Of a stretch of 64,000 nt of DNA, positions 34,484-43,412 are shown in pieces (the first letter of the stretch is position 1; every line of letters starts with the position of its first letter). The notes under the pieces were generated by a model. It had not been told where the DNA came from and ran no database searches. It worked only from the letters and a program-made list of their open reading frames with translations. The stretch spans positions 1 to 64,000 of the forward strand of contig JARLJR010000120.1 of NCBI GenBank assembly GCA_031291095.1. Direction: 5' to 3'. Position numbers and translations under genes: made by a program. Origin of the DNA: Legionella sp. (GTDB lineage Bacteria > Pseudomonadota > Gammaproteobacteria > Legionellales > Legionellaceae).

Positions 34484-35209
34484 TTAGTAGCCAAAATATT
34501 TTTTGTAAATGATTTCGTACGTTCCATCAGACTCCATTTGCAGTAATGCGGCATTAATTTTATTTATCAACTGGGCGTTCTTTTTCAAGGCGACAATGCC
34601 ATAACCCATGCCAATATCAATGGGTTTTCCGATCATTTTTAAATTCTGTACATTATTGATAACATATTTACTCACGCTAGAATTGAGAAGTAATGCATCT
34701 ACTTGCCCAGAGGTTATTCCAGAAACTAACCCATTAATTCCATCATATTCAATGACGTGATCTGGCGCGGTAAATTTACGTAACACCGTATTTTTGAGGT
34801 TATTTGATTTAAGCACACCGATTTTTTTGCCTCTGATATCATCAATGGAATGGATGGTGTTATTGCCGTTTAAAATCATAAATTGGCTTTGACTGGGTAA
34901 ATAAGGAAGGCTGTATAGGTAATCCTCATTGGGAGTTAATACTACGGGGGCGGGTAAAAAGGCTACATCCACCTTACCTAGGCGCAAAGCAGCCAGTTGT
35001 TTGTCCACATCAGTGGCTTTATATTCACAGGCATTGCCAGTGCGTTTACAAATTTCATTCATTAATTCGATGCAAAAACCATAGAACTGTCCCGTATGAC
35101 CAACTTCTGAGGCAAAAGGTGGGACAAATCTTAAAACACCGACCTCTACCTTGGCTCCATAAGCGAAAATATGTCCCAATAAAAGGGCTAAAAAGGCAAT
35201 AAGCTTCAT
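34484..35209 (-). CDS. Periplasmic amino-acid-binding protein (SBP_bac_3)
   Basis: A solute-binding protein of about 241 residues. Signal peptide MKLIAFLALLLGHIFAYGA; then the PF00497 segments GFCIELMNEICKRTGNACEYK, LAALRLGKVDVAFLP, IRGKKIGVLKSN and GYGIVALKKNAQLINKINAAL. The Arg that binds ligand carboxylate in many homologues falls in a stretch (SLPYLPSQSQFMIL) where it is not obvious. The ATG at 35209 is preferred to that at 35218 because of the GGATG placed before it and the cleaner signal. No permease or ATPase genes are adjacent, so it may serve a distant transporter. Confidence 0.88.
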   Translation of the reverse strand: MKLIAFLALLLGHIFAYGAKVEVGVLRFVPPFASEVGHTGQFYGFCIELMNEICKRTGNACEYKATDVDKQLAALRLGKVDVAFLPAPVVLTPNEDYLYSLPYLPSQSQFMILNGNNTIHSIDDIRGKKIGVLKSNNLKNTVLRKFTAPDHVIEYDGINGLVSGITSGQVDALLLNSSVSKYVINNVQNLKMIGKPIDIGMGYGIVALKKNAQLINKINAALLQMESDGTYEIIYKKYFGY

Positions 35210-35284
35210 GCTAAGCATCCATGATAGAGATATTTTAAATTTAGGTCGTTAATGTATTCGTGTCAAATTGGGCATGGCATTTGA

Positions 35285-35395
35285 ATACGTCATCATGAGG
35301 AATTTAGGACGAAGGATCTCCTGAATGTGGCATTATCTTTATTTATAGAATTTATGCCACATTCAGGAGCTCCCTCACAGTGTTCGGGATGACGA
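35285..35395. repeat. Palindromic intergenic element, family B
   Basis: About 111 bp with TACGTCATCATGAGG...GAAGGATCTCCTGAATGTGGCAT and mirrored ATGCCACATTCAGGAG...CGGGATGACG. The longer inner arms make this the most complete palindrome of the family in the window. Confidence 0.88.
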
Positions 35396-35402
35396 AGATC
35401 GT

Positions 35403-35846
35403 TTATTTTTTAGCTAAGCAGCGATCTAATGCATTCGCAAAGGCGGTTTTTTCCTTGATGCTTAGAGCAGGGGGACCACCAATGTTATGGCCACTAGCAC
35501 GTAATTGTTCATTTAGATCACGGATGTTTAAACGCTGCCTAATATTATTTGCGGTATAAAGCTCACCACGCGGGTTTAGGGCCAGGGCATGTTTGGCAAT
35601 TACTTCGGCTGCTAGCGGAATGTCCGCGGTAATCACCAGATCATGTGCTTGAATATGGGTTACAATATAATTATCGGCTTGATCAAATCCTTTTTCTACT
35701 TGTACGGCACGAATGAAGGGGGAGTTCGGGTAATTGATAAAGGAATTAGCCACTAAAGTCATTGATGTTTTAGTGCGATTTGCTGCACGAAACAAAATTT
35801 CTTTAATGATCTTGGGGCAGGCATCGGCATCTATCCAGATGTGCAT
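35403..35846 (-). CDS. YaiI/YqxD-family (UPF0178) protein
   Basis: A 147-residue protein of DUF188, a PIN-like fold: [44 protein letters not shown] and [27 protein letters not shown] are the family blocks, ending [20 protein letters not shown]. Acidic residues in DADACP and TADIP would form the metal site if it is a nuclease. The biological role is unknown. Confidence 0.93.
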   Translation of the reverse strand: MHIWIDADACPKIIKEILFRAANRTKTSMTLVANSFINYPNSPFIRAVQVEKGFDQADNYIVTHIQAHDLVITADIPLAAEVIAKHALALNPRGELYTANNIRQRLNIRDLNEQLRASGHNIGGPPALSIKEKTAFANALDRCLAKK

Positions 35847-35966
35847 GTTGGTTTGTTCCTTTTTTGACAGTTAAAGCGAGCACCATTTCGAAAATGGTAC
35901 TAGTAAGCAGTACGGGGTAATTATATAATTTTATTATACCGTGAAAAAGCATCTATGGAGAACAAC

Positions 35967-36431
35967 ATGAAGGTTATAGCAATTTTAGGATTATTGGCGC
36001 TGTCTTCATCAGTTATTGCCGCCGAATCTAAATTACCTGTTGGCTGTCAGCCGGTGATGGTGCAGGGAAATGCGGTAACTATTCAAGCGGATAAAAAAGC
36101 TTTAGTTTTTATTCATAACATCACGGCTATTGATATGTGGGTGACTCATCCGGTGAATAATCCCGGAGCGAGTGCCGGTTGGACCAGTCGCTTAGAAGGC
36201 GGAAAATGGGCTGCACTGTCTTTGGAAAAAGGCCCCTTTGCATTGACCTGCATTGAATCCAGACCAGGTCATGAGCAGCAAGTTCCGTGTGAGGGGACGA
36301 TTGCCGTGTGTAAATGGAATAAAGTGAAGTTTCCTGAAAATGCGCAGGGAACGTTCTGGGCTGCAGAGAATATGTCTTTACCTGCGTTAAAGGCTGCAGT
36401 TGGTGGTCGAGGTTATGTGTTACCTCGCTAA
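35967..36431 (+). CDS. Periplasmic protein, unknown function
   Basis: A 154-residue exported protein: signal peptide MKVIAILGLLALSSSVIAA, cut before ESKLPVG. The mature part has four Cys (GCQPVM, LTCIES, VPCEG, VCKWN), likely two disulfides, and a beta-rich pattern. The start at 35967 is chosen because GGAG lies six bases upstream; an ATG at 35955 is in frame, but that site is inside it. I do not recognise a named family; similar small exported proteins occur in Legionella genomes. Confidence 0.7.
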   Translation: MKVIAILGLLALSSSVIAAESKLPVGCQPVMVQGNAVTIQADKKALVFIHNITAIDMWVTHPVNNPGASAGWTSRLEGGKWAALSLEKGPFALTCIESRPGHEQQVPCEGTIAVCKWNKVKFPENAQGTFWAAENMSLPALKAAVGGRGYVLPR

Positions 36432-36525
36432 CAGGGAAATCATTGCTACTTACACAGATAAGTGGTAGAAGGGAACAAATTATGATTAAAATATACTATG
36501 ACAATAAATATAAATGTGGTGAACG

Positions 36526-38706
36526 GTGAGTAAAAAATCAAAAGATCCCTTTCATGAGCGGGAAAGTGAAAAATACGCCGAGCCCATCCCTAGTCGCGAA
36601 TTCATTATGGATGTTCTTAATGAATACGGCAAGCCGATGTCGCGCAGCCATTTATTTGAAAAATTACATTTAGATGAGCGCAAACAAGAGACAATGGGAT
36701 TTCGACTCAAGGCTATGTTACGTGACGGGCAAATTATGCAAGATCGTCGCGGACGCTTTTGCCTTCTACAAAAAATTAATTTGTCACGGGGAACGGTGCA
36801 AGGCCATCCAGATGGTTTTGGGTTTTTCATTCCCGATGATGGTTCTGATGATATGTTTTTATCCGCCAAGGAAATGCGCGCAGTAATGCATGGCGACGTT
36901 GTTTTAGCTTATCAAGCAGGGGTCGATCGCCGCGGAAGGCCAGATGCTAAAATTCATGAAGTTCTGGAACATGCAAATGCTTCAATTGTGGGGCGATTTT
37001 TTACCGAGCATGGTGTTTCTTTTGTTTTGCCGGACAGTAAGCATTTAACGCAAGATATTTCCATTCCTCAAGAATTTGTTAATGGCGCTACAAATGGCCA
37101 GATCGTTTTGGTTGAGGTGATCGCCTTTCCCAGTAAACGGGCGCAGGCTATTGGCAAAATCATCCATGTATTGGGGGAGCATATGGCTCCAGGTATGGAG
37201 ATTCAAGTTGCAATCCATGCTCATGGCATTCCCTTTGAATGGCCTGATGATGTCAGTATTGACGTAGCAAAAATTCCACAGCAAGTAACTGAAGAGCAAA
37301 TTAAAGGACGAACGGATTTACGCACCTTGCCTTTTGTGACTATCGATGGTGAGGATGCTAAAGATTTTGATGATGCTGTTTATTGTTATAAGAAACCCAA
37401 TGGTGGTTTTCAACTTTATGTTGCCATTGCGGATGTAAGTAATTACGTCCAACCGAATTCAGCGTTGGATAAAGAGGCGGCTCGTCGCGGTAACTCGGTG
37501 TATTTTCCGGGCAAAGTAGTGCCCATGCTCCCCGAAGCCTTGTCCAATGGCTTATGTTCGCTGAACCCGCATGTAGACCGCTTATGTATGGTTGCTGAAA
37601 TGGCGATTAGCAAAGAAGGTAAAATTGCGCGTTCACGCTTTTATCGTGCCGTGATTCATTCACATGCACGCCTTACGTATACCCAGGTTGGGAACTGGCT
37701 GGAACAAGGGGGGAGTGATGAAAAACACGCACCGCTCTGGCCAATGCTCAGCGGGCTTTATGATTTATATAAAGTATTATTAGCTACGCGTAAAACTCGT
37801 GGTGCCATGGATTTTGAAACCACTGAAACACGTATTGAGTTTGATGAACATAAAAAAATTAAATGCATTGTTCCCGTGATTCGTAATGATGCGCATAAAT
37901 TAATTGAAGAATGCATGTTAGCAGCCAATGTGGCTACAGCCCGTTTCCTTGAGCGCGCCGAAATTCCTACTTTATATCGAGTGCATGCGGCTCCTGAAGA
38001 AGACAAAATTACTGCGTTAAGGCAGTTTTTAGGGGAGTTGGGGTTACAATTATCTGGGGGTAAAAAGCCAGGGCCTAAAGATTTCCAACGGACTATGAGT
38101 GCCATTGTTGATAGACCAGATAGGCATTTGATTGAGACGGTGATGTTGCGCTCTTTAAAACAAGCGCATTATGTTGAGGCAAATGAGGGGCATTTTGGAC
38201 TCGCCTATTCGGCTTATACCCATTTTACCTCGCCTATTCGTCGTTATCCTGATTTATTAATCCATCGCGCGGTAGGGCATCTCTTGGATAACCATCCAGT
38301 TTATGAGTTTGAATATTCGCATGATGACATGAATCGTTTAGGCAAACACTCCTCAATGACTGAACGTCGTGCTGATGATGCAACTCGCGAAGTGGTTGCT
38401 TGGCTTAAATGTGAATACATGCAGGATAAGCTGGGACAAGTCTTTAACGGACGTATTTCTGCGGTAACCAGTTTTGGAATTTTTGTTGAATTAGATGAAA
38501 TATATGTCGAAGGTTTAGTGCATGTTACTTCATTGAAGAATGATTATTATACTTTTGACTCTGTAAAACATCGACTTATAGGTACTCGAGGCGGCCAAGT
38601 ATATCGTTTGGGTGATAAAATGACTGTTTTAGTTGCTCGAGTTGATTTAGATGAACGTAAAATCGATTTTGAACTAGTTGTAGAGGACACAAAAAGTCAT
38701 GAGTGA
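36526..38706 (+). CDS. rnr: Ribonuclease R
   Basis: A processive 3'-5' exoribonuclease of 726 residues, degrading structured RNA in mRNA and rRNA turnover. The N-terminal winged helix (PSREFIMDVLNEYGKPMSRSHL) and cold-shock domains (GTVQGHPDGFGFFIPDDG) precede the RNB domain with the catalytic DGEDAKDFDDAVYC. An S1 domain (FNGRISAVTSFGIFVELDE) ends it. The start is GTG at 36526. It overlaps rlmB by eight bases. The C-terminal basic tail is shorter than in E. coli. Confidence 0.96.
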   Translation: MSKKSKDPFHERESEKYAEPIPSREFIMDVLNEYGKPMSRSHLFEKLHLDERKQETMGFRLKAMLRDGQIMQDRRGRFCLLQKINLSRGTVQGHPDGFGFFIPDDGSDDMFLSAKEMRAVMHGDVVLAYQAGVDRRGRPDAKIHEVLEHANASIVGRFFTEHGVSFVLPDSKHLTQDISIPQEFVNGATNGQIVLVEVIAFPSKRAQAIGKIIHVLGEHMAPGMEIQVAIHAHGIPFEWPDDVSIDVAKIPQQVTEEQIKGRTDLRTLPFVTIDGEDAKDFDDAVYCYKKPNGGFQLYVAIADVSNYVQPNSALDKEAARRGNSVYFPGKVVPMLPEALSNGLCSLNPHVDRLCMVAEMAISKEGKIARSRFYRAVIHSHARLTYTQVGNWLEQGGSDEKHAPLWPMLSGLYDLYKVLLATRKTRGAMDFETTETRIEFDEHKKIKCIVPVIRNDAHKLIEECMLAANVATARFLERAEIPTLYRVHAAPEEDKITALRQFLGELGLQLSGGKKPGPKDFQRTMSAIVDRPDRHLIETVMLRSLKQAHYVEANEGHFGLAYSAYTHFTSPIRRYPDLLIHRAVGHLLDNHPVYEFEYSHDDMNRLGKHSSMTERRADDATREVVAWLKCEYMQDKLGQVFNGRISAVTSFGIFVELDEIYVEGLVHVTSLKNDYYTFDSVKHRLIGTRGGQVYRLGDKMTVLVARVDLDERKIDFELVVEDTKSHE

Positions 38707-39448
38707 GCAGTTTGTTTATGGGGTGCACGCCGTTTCTGCCTTATTAGCTAATCCCCATCGAGTTATCCGTAAGCTGTTTATCAGTCAGGAGCGTATGGAT
38801 AAACGCGTGCAAGACTTATTAGATAAAGCTATACAAGCTAAAATCAGTATCGAAAATTTAAGTACGCAACAAATGAATCAACGTTTTGCTGATTTTACCC
38901 ATCAGGGGATAGTGGCTAGTGCTTCTGCATTGCCAGACTATAATGAGTCGCATCTTCTTGCCTTATTCGAAGCAAGCAAAAGCCCTGCCTTGATCTTAAT
39001 TCTTGATGGCGTTACCGACCCGCACAATCTTGGCGCTTGTTTACGTAGCGCTGATGCAACCGGCGTTGATTTTGTCGTCATTCCTAAAGATAAAAATGCC
39101 AGTATTACTCCCGTAGTGAGTAAAGTTGCCTGTGGTGCTGCCGAATCGGTACCGCTTGTGCGAGTTACTAACTTAGTACGCAGTATGGAACTGTTGAAAG
39201 AGCAAGGTGTCTGGATTTATGGCGCGGCTGGAGAGGCAACGCAATCACTTTACCAAACAGACTGTACTGGCGCGATGGCGATTGTGATGGGTGCAGAAGG
39301 TGAAGGTTTACGTCGTTTAACTCGCGAACATTGCGATGGCTTATTTTCTTTACCCATGTTAGGTAGTGTGGATAGTTTAAATGTATCCGTAGCGACTGGC
39401 GTTTCTTTGTATGAGGTAGTAAGACAAAGAAAAGGGAGTGAGTTTTAA
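38699..39448 (+). CDS. rlmB: 23S rRNA (guanosine-2'-O)-methyltransferase
   Basis: A SpoU/TrmH-type SPOUT methyltransferase, 249 residues, modifying G2251 of 23S rRNA. The N-terminal substrate-binding part ([18 protein letters not shown]) and the knot motifs [33 protein letters not shown] and [18 protein letters not shown] are intact. The rnr-rlmB order is conserved in gammaproteobacteria. Confidence 0.95.
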   Translation: MSEQFVYGVHAVSALLANPHRVIRKLFISQERMDKRVQDLLDKAIQAKISIENLSTQQMNQRFADFTHQGIVASASALPDYNESHLLALFEASKSPALILILDGVTDPHNLGACLRSADATGVDFVVIPKDKNASITPVVSKVACGAAESVPLVRVTNLVRSMELLKEQGVWIYGAAGEATQSLYQTDCTGAMAIVMGAEGEGLRRLTREHCDGLFSLPMLGSVDSLNVSVATGVSLYEVVRQRKGSEF

Positions 39449-40101
39449 TGAGTGAGTTAAAAATTAAAGCGGCAAAAGCGGCTTTAGATTATATTGAAAA
39501 TGATACCGTAGTTGGCGTAGGTACCGGGTCTACGGTTAATTTTTTTATTAAAGAGCTAGCAAAAATCAAGCATAAAATCGATGCTTGTGTTGCCAGTTCC
39601 AAAGCCACTGAAGCGCGATTACGTGCTGAAGGTATTGTCGTGATTGATTTAAATTCAGTGCAAGAGTTGCCAGTGTATATTGATGGAGCAGATGAGGTCG
39701 TCACTCATGGCGAAATGATTAAAGGCGGCGGCGGGGCGCATACTCGCGAGAAAATCGTTGCTGAAGTAGCCAAAAAGTTTATTTGTATTGTGGATGAGTC
39801 AAAGGTCGTCAAGCAACTAGGCCAATTTCCATTGGCGGTTGAAGTGATTCCCCAGGCACGCAGCATGGTTGCACGACATATAGTGCACTTGGGTGGTGAT
39901 CCTGAATATCGTGATGGTTTTGTTACCGATAATGGGAATATTATCCTCGATGTGTTTAATCTAAATTTTGCTAATATGCCGGCGCTGGAAGATCGCTTAA
40001 ATACAATTCCTGGTGTGGTTGAAAATGGATTATTTGCTCATCGTTTAGCCGATGTTATTTTGGTCGCATCGCCTGATGGGATAAAAAAATTAAAAGAGTG
40101 A
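39448..40101 (+). CDS. rpiA: Ribose-5-phosphate isomerase A
   Basis: Interconverts ribose-5-phosphate and ribulose-5-phosphate in the pentose phosphate pathway, 217 residues. Motifs [36 protein letters not shown] and the catalytic Glu region are all seen. Starts on the last base of the rlmB stop (TAATG), so it is coupled. A family C palindrome follows. Confidence 0.96.
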   Translation: MSELKIKAAKAALDYIENDTVVGVGTGSTVNFFIKELAKIKHKIDACVASSKATEARLRAEGIVVIDLNSVQELPVYIDGADEVVTHGEMIKGGGGAHTREKIVAEVAKKFICIVDESKVVKQLGQFPLAVEVIPQARSMVARHIVHLGGDPEYRDGFVTDNGNIILDVFNLNFANMPALEDRLNTIPGVVENGLFAHRLADVILVASPDGIKKLKE

Positions 40102-40140
40102 TGGAGTCTCGTTAAACGCTCTCCTCCGAACGTAGCCATG

Positions 40141-40213
40141 TAGGTTGGGCCCATGGCCCAACATTGAGTTCTGGTGTGGCTCGATGCTTTGTTGGGCCAT
40201 GGGCCCAACCTAC
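40141..40213. repeat. Palindromic intergenic element, family C
   Basis: TAGGTTGGGCCCATGGCCC at the left and the mirrored GGGCCATGGGCCCAACCTA at the right, 73 bp in all, the best conserved copy in the window. It is a likely terminator for the rnr operon. Confidence 0.88.
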
Positions 40214-40266
40214 ATATAATCCCTAAAATAAGTTTTAAACAATTTAACTAACTAGGTTTTAGAATC

Positions 40267-41646
40267 ATGGATAAGTGCAAAGTTTTTGTAAATCGAATCC
40301 TCAACATGAAAAAAATCAAATTGATTGGTCTGGACATGGACCATACCTTGATTCGTTATCACACAGAGAATTTTGAGTCTCTCGTGTACCAGTTAGTTAA
40401 AGAACAATTAGTGGAAGCAAAACATTATCCAGAAGCAATTAAGAAGTTAAATTTTAATTACCATGATGCAATTCGTGGTTTAGTGGTTGACCGTAAAAAC
40501 GGTAATATTTTAAAACTAAGTCGCTATGGGGCAATTAGACAAAGTTTCCACGGGACTAAATTAATTGACTTTGCCGAGCAGCAGAAAATTTACCGAAGTA
40601 CCTATGTGGATTTAGGTGACCCAAACTACATGGCAATCGACACCTCATTTTCTATTGCTTTTTGTGTCCTCTATGGGCAATTAGTGGAGCTCAAAGATAT
40701 TCTGGGCGATAGTATGCCGAACTATCAAGGAATAGCTCAAGATGTGCAAGCTTGTGTGGACAAGGTGCATTCGGATGGCAGCCTAAAATCGATTATCAGC
40801 AAAAATCTGTCTACCTATGTAATCAAAGATCGCGCTTTGGTGGATGGTTTAAAACATTTTATTCATCATGGCAAAAGAATATTTATATTAACTAACTCTG
40901 AATATTCGTATACCAAACTTCTTTTAGATTATGCAATCAGTCCCTTTCTCAAGAAAGGGCAAAGTTGGGCTGATTTATTTGAGTTTGTAATTACCTTAGC
41001 CAATAAGCCACGGTTTTTTTACGATAATTTGCGCTTTTTAGCCGTAAATCCGGCTAATGGTGCCATGCATAATCTCATCGGCCCTATTGTCCCAGGCGTT
41101 TACCAGGGAGGTAATGCTAAGAAATTTACTGAGGATTTACGGGTGCGTGGGGATGAGATCCTGTACATTGGTGACCATATTTATGGCGATATTCTACGCT
41201 TGAAAAAAGATTGTAATTGGCGCACGGCGTTGGTTGTCGAAGAGTTAGGTGAAGAGATTGACGCTCAAATACGAGCTATGCCTATTGAACGGCAAATTAG
41301 CGAAACGATGGAAGTGAAAAAGGATTTAGAGTCGAACTATGTGCACTTGCATACACAAAGTATTGATGAAGGCTCTACAAAATATCAGAAAGAGCTGCAC
41401 GAATTACAGGCACAAATCAGCCGCTTGGATGCGCAACTGACTAAATTAATCAAAGAGCAGCAAGCCTTTTTCAACCCTAAATGGGAGCGAATCTTCCGTG
41501 CGGGTGCTGAAGAAAGTTATTTTGCGTATCAGGTAGATCGCTTTGCATGTATCTATATGGAAAAGTTATCTGATTTATTGGAGTGCTCACCCATAACTTA
41601 TTTCCGTGCCAATAGAAGATTACTCGCTCATGATATTGAAGCATAG
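40267..41646 (+). CDS. HAD-family cytosolic IMP/GMP 5'-nucleotidase
   Basis: A 459-residue purine 5'-nucleotidase of the cN-II family, closely matching the structurally characterised L. pneumophila enzyme as I recall its sequence. HAD motif I is GLDMDHTLIRY (both Asp present); motif II is IFILTNSEYSYTKLLLDYA; motif III/IV is KPRFFYDN and GDEILYIGDHIYGDILRLKKDCNWRTALVVEEL. This enzyme type is otherwise mainly eukaryotic, suggesting an ancient transfer. A second start at 40306 (MKKIKLIG) is possible, but the extended N-terminus (VFVNRILNM) is shared by the relative. Confidence 0.93.
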   Translation: MDKCKVFVNRILNMKKIKLIGLDMDHTLIRYHTENFESLVYQLVKEQLVEAKHYPEAIKKLNFNYHDAIRGLVVDRKNGNILKLSRYGAIRQSFHGTKLIDFAEQQKIYRSTYVDLGDPNYMAIDTSFSIAFCVLYGQLVELKDILGDSMPNYQGIAQDVQACVDKVHSDGSLKSIISKNLSTYVIKDRALVDGLKHFIHHGKRIFILTNSEYSYTKLLLDYAISPFLKKGQSWADLFEFVITLANKPRFFYDNLRFLAVNPANGAMHNLIGPIVPGVYQGGNAKKFTEDLRVRGDEILYIGDHIYGDILRLKKDCNWRTALVVEELGEEIDAQIRAMPIERQISETMEVKKDLESNYVHLHTQSIDEGSTKYQKELHELQAQISRLDAQLTKLIKEQQAFFNPKWERIFRAGAEESYFAYQVDRFACIYMEKLSDLLECSPITYFRANRRLLAHDIEA

Positions 41647-41764
41647 CCTTGTTACTTGCAACGAATAGCACTTTTATTGGAGCTGTAGCCCGTCCTAACA
41701 TAGGGGCAGCGCATTATTTATGCACAGCCCCAGATTGCGCCATGCTCCATCCAGTCCGCATGGG

Positions 41765-41792
41765 CTGAAAATGGTTCATTTTGTGTTATAGT
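41765..41792 (+). promoter_or_regulatory. Promoter of the RCC1-repeat gene
   Basis: TATAGT (41787-41792) with CTGAAA (41765-41770) 16 bases upstream. It places transcription start near 41799 and excludes the ATG at 41781 as translation start. Confidence 0.5.
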
Positions 41793-41822
41793 GGCCTCTT
41801 TTTTATGCAGAGGCGGCCAGTT

Positions 41823-43169
41823 ATGGTAAGTTCGATTAAAAACAAGCAAGCAGAACAATCAGTCCAGCTTAATGGGCATGAGGTTCCTGCTGATGCGCTA
41901 CATCATATGACCACTTTTATGGATGGAAATTCTTTAAGAAATTTTGTTCGCGCAGGGCGTGCTTTTTTTAATGTGGTGCAGCAGAGGAGCGATTTAAGCG
42001 AACCGTCTTTGTGCACTCAGCTCCCCAATATTAGCGTGGACAATTACTCGATTACATTTTGTGATGATGAACATAACGCATGCTCAATATATCCCTACGG
42101 TTATAATGAATTCAGATGCATTTCTGAGCATAAAATCACCTCGTTAAGCGGTAGCAAAACGCATCAAGTCTGGCTAACTGATGCAGGTTCTGTTTATGTA
42201 AAAAAAGATACAGGGGAATTCTTGATAACTGGGTTTTCTCTTGATAAAGATGAGCGAATTAATAGAGTGTATGCGGGAAATAGTGTTAGTTTTGCCCTCA
42301 GTACTAAAAATAAACTTTATGGATGGGGAGCGAATACATCAGGTGAACTAGCCCAAGGCAATACAATCGATTCAGCTTTCCCTTTAGAAATAGTGATTCC
42401 CAATAAAGAAATTCGCGAGATAGCCGTAGGTTCTTCTTTTGTCCTGGCATTAACTACAGATAACCAAATATATGCCTGGGGAGCTAATAGAGATGGACAA
42501 TTAGGACTAGAATCCAAGCAAGAAAGCTATACAACTCCTCAAGAGATCATATTCTTTAAGGATATGAACATCAGAGCGATTTATGCTCAGGGTAACCATG
42601 CTTTTGTGATTGCGAATAACCAGGTATTTGCTTTTGGCGGCAGCAGGAATCACCAATTAGGACTTCTGTTAGCTGATGCAAACGAAATGAAAATGGACCC
42701 TGAAATACGAGAGAGCTATTATTGTGTTTATCGTCGTCCAATGAGCGTTTCTTTTCCAGATGCAGATTTTATTGTTATGTTGGCTGCAGGTCATAGCTTT
42801 ACATTAGCGCTTACCCTCAATGGCGAACTCTATGGTTGGGGGAAGAACATTTTAGGAAGAAGTATAAGTAGTGTAACACCTGTAATACTAGATTTTTTTA
42901 ATAATAAAAAAGTAATTTCAGCTTTTGCTAATGGAGATAGTTATTTAACATTGACTAGCGAAGAGGAACTTAATCAATTTAATAAATCCGTCCTAAACAG
43001 GAAAAGTGTTTATCGTATTTATTTTAATCAGCAAGAAGTAGTAAACGAACAATTACAAAAGACATTATTAAAAAGTAGCCGGGTGATTAGGGAGTATGCG
43101 CTTCATAAGGCTTATGATGCGCTAAATTTAGACGATGAAAAGCAATCATCGTACTGTACTATTCTTTGA
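41823..43169 (+). CDS. RCC1-repeat effector candidate with F-box-like N-terminus and CaaX box
   Basis: A protein of about 448 residues with eukaryotic features. The N-terminus has an F-box-like helix set (VPADALHHMTTFMDGNSLRNFVRAGRAFFNVV). At least four RCC1 blades follow, each with the L/YGWG-type core: FALSTKNKLYGWGANTSGELAQG, LALTTDNQIYAWGANRDGQLGLE, FVIANNQVFAFGGSRNHQLGL and LALTLNGELYGWGKN. The C-terminus is a helix ending C-T-I-L, a CaaX prenylation box; Leu in the last position favours geranylgeranylation by the host. L. pneumophila LegG1 combines RCC1 repeats with a CaaX box and activates host Ran. ATG 41823 is preferred (AGAGG upstream); 41805 is possible. Confidence 0.85.
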   Translation: MVSSIKNKQAEQSVQLNGHEVPADALHHMTTFMDGNSLRNFVRAGRAFFNVVQQRSDLSEPSLCTQLPNISVDNYSITFCDDEHNACSIYPYGYNEFRCISEHKITSLSGSKTHQVWLTDAGSVYVKKDTGEFLITGFSLDKDERINRVYAGNSVSFALSTKNKLYGWGANTSGELAQGNTIDSAFPLEIVIPNKEIREIAVGSSFVLALTTDNQIYAWGANRDGQLGLESKQESYTTPQEIIFFKDMNIRAIYAQGNHAFVIANNQVFAFGGSRNHQLGLLLADANEMKMDPEIRESYYCVYRRPMSVSFPDADFIVMLAAGHSFTLALTLNGELYGWGKNILGRSISSVTPVILDFFNNKKVISAFANGDSYLTLTSEEELNQFNKSVLNRKSVYRIYFNQQEVVNEQLQKTLLKSSRVIREYALHKAYDALNLDDEKQSSYCTIL

Positions 43170-43211
43170 TTGAGGTTAAATCGACGGCTAGGCTTGTTAA
43201 TAAAAAATTGT

Positions 43212-43297
43212 CGTCATTGCGAACAAAGTGAAGCAACCCAGGGTTCCGTGCATCGAACTTCTGGGTTGCTTCGTCACTACGTTTCTCGCAATGACGG
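43212..43297. repeat. Palindromic intergenic element, family A
   Basis: CGTCATTGCGAACAAAG to CTCGCAATGACGG with inner GAAGCAACCCAG/CTGGGTTGCTTC, 86 bp. It lies between the convergent RCC1 gene and polA. Confidence 0.87.
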
Positions 43298-43335
43298 AAT
43301 GTGTATTCAGGTATGTATTTTAAGTTAAATAATGT

Positions 43336-43375
43336 TGTCATTGCGAACAAAGCGAAGCAACCCAGTATCGAGCCT
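43336..43375. repeat. Half copy of family A element
   Basis: TGTCATTGCGAACAAAGCG followed by AAGCAACCCAG, with no matching right arm; the sequence then enters the polA 3' flank. A truncated element 40 bp after the full one. Confidence 0.75.
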
Positions 43376-43412
43376 CTAACGAAGCATGGTTTTAGCTTGT
43401 TTGGTCAAGGCT

